5,225 nucleotides of DNA from assembly GCA_025457805.1 (NCBI GenBank), contig JALOTR010000269.1:1-5225 (forward strand), given 5' to 3'. How positions within the stretch are numbered: position 1 is the stretch's first letter; the number at the start of each line of letters is the position of its first letter. Below are positions 1 to 5,225 of this stretch, one piece after another. This DNA is from Akkermansiaceae bacterium. Its GTDB lineage: Bacteria; Verrucomicrobiota; Verrucomicrobiia; Verrucomicrobiales; Akkermansiaceae. The translations under genes and the position numbers were made by a program. The notes under the pieces were generated by a model. That model had not been told where the DNA came from. It saw only the letters and a list, made by a program, of their open reading frames with translations, and made no database searches.

Positions 1-867
1 ATGAGATTGGACATCACATCAGTCGTCCTCGGTTTGCTCCTCATCGTTTCCGGTCTTTCCGTCCGAGGTGAGGACGCGGCGGTCTTGGGTAAAATCGGCG
101 GGATTGAATTGAGCACTTCCGAGGTTCTCTCCGCGCTCGACGAGAAACAAAGAGCCGCCGTCGCCAGCGATCCCGCGGCGGCCAGCCAGGTTGTGCGCGC
201 CCTGCTGGTGCAAAAACTGGTTCTCGAACAAGCCATCGAGAAAGACTGGGACAAACAACCTGCCGTGATTGCCAAACTCGTCCGCCTGCGCGAGGAAGCG
301 ATTGCCGAGACTTATCTGGACTCCCTTTCCATGCCGGAGGATGGCTACCCATCGGAAACAGAACTCAAGGATGCCTATGAGTCTAACAAATCCCGCTTGG
401 TCACACCCAAGGCCTACCGACTCGCCCAGATTTATATCAAACTCGATCCAGCCAACGAAGCCGCCGGAAAGAAACGCCTCGACGAGGTAAACAAACAACT
501 CGCCGCCAAGGGTGCGGATTTTTCCACCATCGCCGCCAAGACCAGCGACGATGCCGCAAGCGCCGGCAAGGGCGGTGAAATCGGCTGGCTCAGCGAATCC
601 CAGATCCAGCCAGGCATCCTCAACGAAGTCACATCCCTCAAAACCGGCGTCCTCTCCAAACCGATCCGCCTGCCCGACGGTTGGCACATCCTCAAGGTGC
701 TCGATATCCGCGAGCCTCGGACACCCGCCTTGCAGGAAATTCGTGACGAACTTGTCACCAACCTGAGAGCGGAGAAACGACGGATCAATCGTCAGAAGGT
801 TCTTGCCGACCTTCTCCAAGAACATCCGCCCGCGATCAATGAAATCGAACTCATGAAACTCCGCTGA
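1..867 (+). CDS. Exported parvulin-type peptidyl-prolyl cis-trans isomerase (SurA/PrsA-like)
   Basis: A 288-residue protein, complete from ATG to TGA. Residues 1-23 look like a Sec signal peptide: short charged start (MR), a hydrophobic core around residues 7-19 (SVVLGLLLIVSGL) and a plausible cleavage near VRG/ED at 23-24, so it should act in the periplasm. Residues 25-130 are a charged helical segment like the SurA/PrsA N-terminal chaperone part (ELSTSEVLSAL, LVQKLVLEQAIEK). Residues about 137-237 are the parvulin rotamase domain. Its family marks are visible: AQIYIKL (142-148), DFSTIAAKTSDD (173-184), the loop GKGGEIGWL (189-197) and the closing strand DGWHILKVLDI (226-236). A C-terminal helix (243-275) follows. 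Members of this family isomerise X-Pro bonds and hold unfolded outer-membrane or secreted proteins. It has one rotamase domain, not two as in E. coli SurA, so it is nearer PrsA or PpiC-type proteins in layout. It contains no cysteine. The ATG is the first base of the window, so an upstream in-frame start and any ribosome-binding site cannot be checked. The next gene, 44 bases on, is a likely client (inference). Confidence 0.93.
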   Translation: MRLDITSVVLGLLLIVSGLSVRGEDAAVLGKIGGIELSTSEVLSALDEKQRAAVASDPAAASQVVRALLVQKLVLEQAIEKDWDKQPAVIAKLVRLREEAIAETYLDSLSMPEDGYPSETELKDAYESNKSRLVTPKAYRLAQIYIKLDPANEAAGKKRLDEVNKQLAAKGADFSTIAAKTSDDAASAGKGGEIGWLSESQIQPGILNEVTSLKTGVLSKPIRLPDGWHILKVLDIREPRTPALQEIRDELVTNLRAEKRRINRQKVLADLLQEHPPAINEIELMKLR

Positions 868-880
868 AGCCGTGAGCGGA
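860..880 (+). other. Weak stem-loop across the isomerase stop codon
   Basis: TCCGCT (860-865) pairs perfectly with AGCGGA (875-880), giving a 6-bp stem with a 9-base loop. The left arm takes in the end of the isomerase gene and the T of its TGA; the right arm ends on the A of a possible ATG at 880. No T-run follows, so it does not look like an intrinsic terminator. It could slow ribosomes or nucleases between the two genes, or be chance. Confidence 0.25.
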
Positions 881-915
881 TGATTTCATTTCCTCCATTT
901 CCCCATCTCCCATGA
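880..915 (+). CDS. Possible 11-codon leader ORF overlapping the TpsA start codon
   Basis: An ATG at 880 opens an 11-residue frame, MISFPPFPHLP, that stops at TGA 913-915. The stop overlaps the ATG of the large gene (912-914) as ATGA, the classic arrangement for translational coupling. The peptide is proline-rich (4 of 11, including PP), which can slow ribosomes. Its own start has only a poor purine stretch (GTGAGCGG) directly against it, with no normal spacing. Frames this short arise often by chance, so this is a possibility and not a confident gene. It is noted because the large gene itself lacks a visible ribosome-binding site. Confidence 0.15.
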   Translation: MISFPPFPHLP

Positions 916-3900
916 AGCCAAAACGCCTGATTTTCCATCCCACGCCACTGTTCGGTCACACGCTCCGCTGTGGTGTGCCGATGGTGCTTGGATTCATGGT
1001 ATTCTTTTCCGGTATCGATGCGGAAGCGGGCGACATCCTGCGCGGCGGAGCAGGTGGTGGAGCGGGTGGAAAACCACGTCCCGGTGCCCAAGGCGGCGCG
1101 CCCACACCGGCGGCCACCGATGCCGCGCGGGCGAATGCGCGCGACACGCTCGCGAAAACATCCCGCACCTTGCAATCGATCCGCGACATGCAGGCAGCCG
1201 CCCGCCAAGCCGCGATCAAAGGCCAGGTCAAACCCGGGAAAAACCAAGGCATCACCCTGCCCAAAGTGCCCAACGGTCTCGGCACCGGCGGCCTCAAGCC
1301 CACCGGCGGCACCACCAAACCTTCCTCATGGGTCGGTGCGAAAAATCCCACCCAAACATCGAAGAACGGCAAGGTCACTGTCACCATCGAGCAGACCCAG
1401 CAACAGGCATTGCTCAAGTGGGACAGCTTCAACGTCGGCAAAAAAACCACCCTCAACTTCAATCAATCCGCCGGCGGTGCCGATGCGGGAAAATGGATCG
1501 CCTTCAACCAAGTCACCGATCCCTCCGCCAACCCCACCCAGATCCTCGGCAACATCACCGCGGACGGCCAGGTTTATATCATCAATCCGAATGGTATCAT
1601 CTTCGGCGGATCCAGCCGAGTCAACGCCCGCGGCCTCACCGTTTCCTCCCTGCCCATCAATGAGAATCTCATCGAGCGCGGTTTGTTGAACAATCCGGAC
1701 GGGCAATTCCTTTTCAGCGGTCTGGACATGCCCGCCGGAAATGCAGGCACACCGGCATTCACCGCCCAGAAGCCGTTTTCCGCCGATGGAAAATACGGTG
1801 ATATCACAGTCGAAAGCGGGGCCGTTCTCAGCAGTCCGACCAACTCCGCCAAAGTCGGTGGACGCATCACTTTGGTGGGACCCAACGTGACCAACAACGG
1901 CACGATTTCCACTCCGGACGGACAAGCCATCCTTGCCGCCGGACTCCAGGCTGGCTTCGCAGCACACGCCTCCACGGATCCCAGCTTGCGCGGACTCGAT
2001 GTATTCATCGGAGCGATCCAGGCAGCGGACGCCGCCGCTTATGCAGGCAAGGCCACCCAGAACGGCCTCATCGAGGCTCCACGCGGAGCAATTACGATTG
2101 CAGGTGCCTCCATTCATCAGAACGGCGTTTTGGAAAGCAGCACCTCGGTCTCGCTCAATGGCCGCATCGATCTGCTCGCCCACTATGATGCCATTTCCAA
2201 TCCCGCGCTCGGCAGTGCCGGATCGGCCGGTGCGAGTCCGTTCATCTATCAGAAATCCGGGCTCGTGCAAACCGGCACCGGCAGCCTGATGAGAATCCTG
2301 CCCGAGTGGGCGAGCAAGGAAACCGCCATCGGCACCGAACTCGCGCTGCGCTCACGGATCAACATCGAGGGCAAGGCCATCCACCTCGGTGCCGAGTCCA
2401 CCTTGCTCGCACCCAATGCGCTGGTCAACATCAAGGCAGGTGAATGGATCCTCACAGGAGACTCCACCGCCCTCACCTCAAGCTTCGAATCCACGACCGG
2501 ACAGGTTTATATCGATCGCGATGCGTTGGTGGATGTTTCCGGTTCCAGCCAAGCCTCGGTGGATGTGGGGAAAAACATCATTTCCGTCGATCTCCGCGGC
2601 GCGGAACTCGCCAACTCGCCCCTGCAACGCGATGGCAAGCTCCGCAACGAAACCATCTTCGTCGATATCCGCGACCAGGGAATCTATCAGAATGAAATGT
2701 GGGTGGGCACACCGCTTGCCAACGTCTCCGGATTTGCCAACCTCATCCAGCGCACCGTGGGCGAACTCACGGTGAATGGCGGTGAAATCAACATCGACTC
2801 CGGTTCATCCGTGGTGCTTCGCGAAGGTGCGAAACTCGATGTTTCCGGCGGACTCATCCATTACAAGGCAGGCACCGTGCGCACCACGCAGTTGATCACC
2901 GGCGGCCGCTTGGTGGACATCAGCACGGCTTCACCTGATGTGGTGTATGATGGAATTTTTGATGGGTCCTTCACCGTATCGAATCCGAAATTCGGTGTAA
3001 ACGACGTCTATTTCGGCGCTCTCGCACCGGATGGCAGCCGCTTCGAGGCCGCATCCGATCAAGGAGGAAACGGCGGCACGCTGTCCATCACCGCGCCGGA
3101 GATGGCGCTCGATGGAAGTTTCATCGGCAAGACCTATGCGGGCGATCGCCAACGTCTCACCCCACCGGGGCGCAGCACGCTCAATCTCAATTTCCTCGGG
3201 CGTGACAAGACCTATCAAACACTGCCCTTCTTCTCACCCGCCGCGCCGGATATCGTATTCTCCTCCAAGCCATCGCAAGTGGCACCGGGCGAGTTCGGCC
3301 TGGATGCGGATGGCAACCCGCTGGGTCTGGATGCGGAAAGAAGTTCCACGGTCCAGCTTTCCTCGCGGCTGATGTCACGCGATGGATTCGGGATCGTTTC
3401 CATCGACAACCGCGATGGCTCGATCACGGTCCCGGAGGACGTGCGTATCAAGGCACCGGGCGAAGGGCAGATATCATTTTCCGCCTCCAATATCATCATC
3501 GATGGCAAGATCACCGCGCCCGGTGGCGAGTTATCATTTACCAGCAATTTCCTCGATCTCGATACACTCAACCAACTGGCCAACACCACCGGCGGCGAAC
3601 TTCCCGAACCCACGGAACCACGGGGATTGTTCAAACTGGGATCACGCGGTGTGATTGATACCTCGGGCTTGTTGGTGGATGATCGGAAGATCACATCCGC
3701 CAGTGAAATGGGTCCGGTTTTCACGGCCGGCGGTTCGGTGAGCGTGCGGGCTTTTTCCGCAGATCTCCAGACAGGCGGAAAGATCGATGTCTCCGGCGGA
3801 GCAAGCATCGATCCGCGCGGTGCGGTCACCTATGGCGCGGCCGGCGCGATCTCCGTCCAAACCGGGCGTGACACCACCGTGACGGCCTTGATCGGAGGCA

Positions 3901-5225
3901 CATTGAATCTTGGAGCCTCCTTGCAGGGGTTCTCCGGCAAATCCGCCGGCAGCCTCACATTGGGCGCTCCTGCATTCCAGATTGGCTCCGGCACGGCAGC
4001 GGATGGCGTCACGGTGCTCGATCCGGAATTTTTCAACCGCGGTGGGTTTGGCACCTTTTCATTGTTGGCGAGTGGCCTGCCTTCCGGCACGCCGGAAACT
4101 TTCGTCACCGGTGTGAGAATCACCGAAGGAACCGTCATTCGTCCAAAAGTAATGAGTCTTGTGGCGCGGACCACGGATTCCACTTTCAGTCTGCGCCGCG
4201 TGCTGCAAGCGGAAGGCGTCCGCGCCCCGGGCACGCTTTCATTTTCCGCCTCTGGCGCGGTGAATCCATTCAACAACACCATCCTCGGATTGGGTGAGAT
4301 CGTCTTGGAAAAAGGCGCATCCATCCGGACGGATGTGAAGGGATCGGTCACGTTGACCGGTGACCTCGTGACGATCGCCGGATCCATCATCGCTCCCGGC
4401 GGATCGATTTCCGCCGCTGGGGGCTCACGTTATATCTCCAATGATCCGAACCTGCTCCTGCCCACCACCCTGATTGGCAGCGAGGCGGTTCTTTCCACGG
4501 CTGGAAAACGTTTGTTGGTCCCCAATGCATTCGGACTTCGCCAAGGCCAGGTCGTCGCAGGTGGTTCGATCACTCTGGGCGGCAATCTGGTCGCGGAGAG
4601 TGGTTCCTTGATCGATGTGTCCGGCGCGTCGGGCGTGCTCGATCTGCCGCTCGGCTCCACCAGCCTTGAGGGTGGCACGACAGGTTCGACCAGCGGTTTT
4701 GCCACCTCACCCGTGCGCATCGATTCCAACGGCGGCACGATCACACTGAGTGGTTCGCGGATGTTATATGTGGAATCCACCCTGCGCGGGGAAAAAGGCG
4801 GGGACTCGGCCATCGGCGGTTCGCTGAGTGTATCATCCGGTCGCTTTGCGGAGTTCGGCACCATCACCAACACGGCGGAAATCAATCTCATCGTCCGCCA
4901 GGATGCCGCCCTGCTGGGTTCGGGCATTGTGGACAGCGGAGCAGGGACCGCCGCCACCGCACCCGATGGCACCGCACTGCCGGGGATTGGCAATTTATCC
5001 ATCTCGTCTTTTGAAGATGGTGGTTTTCACTCCTTGTCCTTGTTGGGCAATGTGGCCTTCGAGGGCGATGTGAACCTGCGCCTGCCCGGCAGCCTGCGGC
5101 TTTCGAGTGGCGGCGTGGTCCAGGCGGATGGCGCGGTGAGACTCACTGCCGGATATGTCTCCATCGGCCAGAGTTTCATCCCTCCACAGGCACCGGGAGA
5201 TGAATTGTTCCTGTTCACGCAAACC
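912..5225 (+). CDS. Giant filamentous-haemagglutinin/TPS-domain secreted protein (TpsA-like), 3' end beyond window
   Basis: The frame is open for 1438 codons and has no stop before the window edge. Start at 912: residues 1-39 form a signal peptide with a long basic n-region (MKPKR), a core at about 21-34 (GVPMVLGFMVFFSG) and an AEA/GD cleavage site; Met24 would lose the basic region. No Shine-Dalgarno is visible; the upstream bases are pyrimidine-rich. Residues 45-62 are Gly-rich and 69-104 a charged Ala-rich helix. The TPS (haemagglutination activity) domain spans about 140-410. Its signs are LLKWDSFNVG (167-176), ILGNITADGQVYI then INPNGIIFG (224-232, the NPNG motif), GDITVESGAVLSS (296-308) and VGGRITLVGPNVTNNGTI (315-332), followed by a DGQAILAAGLQ segment. 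The rest is mostly Gly/Ser/Thr/Asn/Asp-rich beta-helix. Cys20, in the signal peptide, is the only cysteine. Proteins of this family cross the outer membrane through a TpsB pore and act as adhesins, cytolysins or contact-dependent toxins. The C-terminal half, which would decide the role, is missing; a structural or adhesive surface protein is my guess. Confidence 0.92.
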   Translation, partial: MKPKRLIFHPTPLFGHTLRCGVPMVLGFMVFFSGIDAEAGDILRGGAGGGAGGKPRPGAQGGAPTPAATDAARANARDTLAKTSRTLQSIRDMQAAARQAAIKGQVKPGKNQGITLPKVPNGLGTGGLKPTGGTTKPSSWVGAKNPTQTSKNGKVTVTIEQTQQQALLKWDSFNVGKKTTLNFNQSAGGADAGKWIAFNQVTDPSANPTQILGNITADGQVYIINPNGIIFGGSSRVNARGLTVSSLPINENLIERGLLNNPDGQFLFSGLDMPAGNAGTPAFTAQKPFSADGKYGDITVESGAVLSSPTNSAKVGGRITLVGPNVTNNGTISTPDGQAILAAGLQAGFAAHASTDPSLRGLDVFIGAIQAADAAAYAGKATQNGLIEAPRGAITIAGASIHQNGVLESSTSVSLNGRIDLLAHYDAISNPALGSAGSAGASPFIYQKSGLVQTGTGSLMRILPEWASKETAIGTELALRSRINIEGKAIHLGAESTLLAPNALVNIKAGEWILTGDSTALTSSFESTTGQVYIDRDALVDVSGSSQASVDVGKNIISVDLRGAELANSPLQRDGKLRNETIFVDIRDQGIYQNEMWVGTPLANVSGFANLIQRTVGELTVNGGEINIDSGSSVVLREGAKLDVSGGLIHYKAGTVRTTQLITGGRLVDISTASPDVVYDGIFDGSFTVSNPKFGVNDVYFGALAPDGSRFEAASDQGGNGGTLSITAPEMALDGSFIGKTYAGDRQRLTPPGRSTLNLNFLGRDKTYQTLPFFSPAAPDIVFSSKPSQVAPGEFGLDADGNPLGLDAERSSTVQLSSRLMSRDGFGIVSIDNRDGSITVPEDVRIKAPGEGQISFSASNIIIDGKITAPGGELSFTSNFLDLDTLNQLANTTGGELPEPTEPRGLFKLGSRGVIDTSGLLVDDRKITSASEMGPVFTAGGSVSVRAFSADLQTGGKIDVSGGASIDPRGAVTYGAAGAISVQTGRDTTVTALIGGTLNLGASLQGFSGKSAGSLTLGAPAFQIGSGTAADGVTVLDPEFFNRGGFGTFSLLASGLPSGTPETFVTGVRITEGTVIRPKVMSLVARTTDSTFSLRRVLQAEGVRAPGTLSFSASGAVNPFNNTILGLGEIVLEKGASIRTDVKGSVTLTGDLVTIAGSIIAPGGSISAAGGSRYISNDPNLLLPTTLIGSEAVLSTAGKRLLVPNAFGLRQGQVVAGGSITLGGNLVAESGSLIDVSGASGVLDLPLGSTSLEGGTTGSTSGFATSPVRIDSNGGTITLSGSRMLYVESTLRGEKGGDSAIGGSLSVSSGRFAEFGTITNTAEINLIVRQDAALLGSGIVDSGAGTAATAPDGTALPGIGNLSISSFEDGGFHSLSLLGNVAFEGDVNLRLPGSLRLSSGGVVQADGAVRLTAGYVSIGQSFIPPQAPGDELFLFTQT
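1044..1223 (+). other. Low-complexity Gly/Ala/Pro stretch and charged helix between signal peptide and TPS domain
   Basis: Residues 45-62 of the TpsA-like protein are almost only Gly, Ala, Pro, Lys, Arg and Gln (GGAGGGAGGKPRPGAQGG). Residues 69-104 then read as one Ala-rich helix with alternating Arg/Asp/Lys charges and a hydrophobic face (L80, L87, I90, M93). Another linker follows (to about residue 140) before the TPS fold begins. In textbook TpsA proteins such as FhaB and HpmA the TPS fold begins directly after the signal peptide. The helix could be a self-association or chaperone-binding segment (inference). I recall a similar helix in other large proteins of this family, so it may be a family trait and not a private insertion. 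Confidence 0.6.
2574..3236 (+). other. Non-repetitive insert within the beta-helix (about residues 555-775)
   Basis: Between regular Gly/Ser-rich rungs the protein changes character. It becomes richer in charged and aromatic residues and in Arg: ISVDLRGAELANSPLQRDG, FVDIRDQGIYQNEMWVG, LIQRTVGEL, VYDGIFDGSFTVSNPKFG and later GRDKTYQTLPFFSP. A few rung-like pieces remain inside it (REGAKLDVSGG, GGTLSITAPEMALDGSF). This could be a side domain or elaborated loops projecting from the helix, perhaps where a surface protein binds its target (inference). I do not recognise a named domain, and the boundaries are rough. Confidence 0.4.
3504..4403 (+). repeat. Paired G-x-I-x-A-P-G-G turn motif in the beta-helix
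   Basis: GKITAPGG (3504-3527, residues 865-872) and GSIIAPGG (4380-4403, residues 1157-1164) sit in matching settings. Each is preceded by a hydrophobic strand (NIIID and LVTIA) and followed by another short strand (ELSFTS and SISAAG). This looks like the same rung type used twice, nearly 300 residues apart. It supports a beta-helix built from variants of one unit. Two copies alone do not prove a duplicated module. Confidence 0.5.

Larger units (their letters stand above)
2529..4625 (+). repeat. Degenerate beta-helix turn motif (I/L/V)-D-(V/T)-S-G, five copies
   Basis: A five-residue turn recurs in the TpsA-like protein: VDVSG (2529-2543), LDVSG (2835-2849), IDTSG (3654-3668), IDVSG (3783-3797) and IDVSG (4611-4625). 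Most copies follow a Gly/Ala-rich lead-in such as REGAK, QTGGK or ESGSL, so the wider unit is roughly G-x-x-(I/L/V)-D-V-S-G. Spacing between copies is irregular (129 to about 800 bases). The repeat is kept at the protein level more than at the DNA level, as expected for rungs of a right-handed beta-helix and not for a recent tandem duplication. Confidence 0.7.

Noticed and set aside
19..825. A 268-codon open frame on the - strand opposite the isomerase
   Set aside because: It is a shadow of the parvulin gene, in a codon register mirrored by that gene's bias. No signal, domain or start context supports it.
860..900. Intrinsic terminator between the two genes
   Set aside because: The stem is only 6 bp with a 9-base loop, and no run of T follows it, so termination is unlikely and co-transcription remains plausible.
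969..974. Cys20 of the large protein as a lipoprotein attachment site
   Set aside because: The residues before it (HTLRC) do not fit a lipobox, and the hydrophobic core comes after the Cys, not before. The AEA/GD site near residue 39 fits signal peptidase I.
970..1689. A 239-codon + strand frame overlapping the start of the large gene
   Set aside because: The product is Pro/Ser/Arg-rich low-complexity sequence, typical of an out-of-frame reading of GC-rich DNA. The frame starting at 912 has a signal peptide and TPS motifs over the same bases.
1326..2270. A 314-codon open frame on the - strand opposite the TPS domain
   Set aside because: It lies entirely opposite the well-supported TPS coding frame. 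Its product has no recognisable fold and mirrors the Gly/Asp-rich composition of the + strand. Long antisense frames are expected in GC-rich DNA with biased third positions.
2529..4625. CRISPR array or DNA-level tandem repeats
   Set aside because: The recurring units are short, irregularly spaced and kept only at the protein level within one open frame.

Overview
The window holds two genes, both on the + strand, and nothing else that can be called with confidence. The first (1-867) is a complete exported parvulin-type peptidyl-prolyl cis-trans isomerase of the SurA/PrsA kind. The second (912 to the window edge) is the N-terminal 1438 codons of a very large secreted beta-helix protein. It carries the filamentous-haemagglutinin (TPS, two-partner secretion) N-terminal domain and runs off the 3' end with no stop codon.

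Organism: a GC-rich Gram-negative bacterium, since both the TPS domain and a periplasmic parvulin imply an outer membrane. The large start codon has no recognisable Shine-Dalgarno sequence. The protein has a family style (Gly/Ala-rich stretch and helix before the TPS domain, then a very long beta-helix) that I associate from memory with environmental Verrucomicrobiota, and also with some Betaproteobacteria. Verrucomicrobiota is my best guess, at moderate confidence; it rests on recalled resemblance, not on a search.

Layout: 1-867, isomerase; 868-911, a 44-base gap with a weak stem-loop and an 11-codon mini-ORF whose stop overlaps the next start codon (ATGA); 912-5225, the TpsA-like protein. 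The latter can be divided into signal peptide (residues 1-39), Gly/Ala/Pro-rich stretch and charged helix (40-105), linker (106-140), TPS domain (about 140-410), beta-helix (about 410-555), a less repetitive insert (about 555-775), then beta-helix with recurrent I/L/V-D-V-S-G and A-P-G-G turns to the edge.

How they may work together: the short gap and shared strand suggest one transcript. The isomerase would act in the periplasm, where an unfolded TpsA protein waits before crossing the outer membrane through a TpsB (FhaC/ShlB-type) pore. The TpsB gene is not in this window; it may lie beyond either edge. No RNA genes, CRISPR arrays, insertion sequences or strong terminators were seen.
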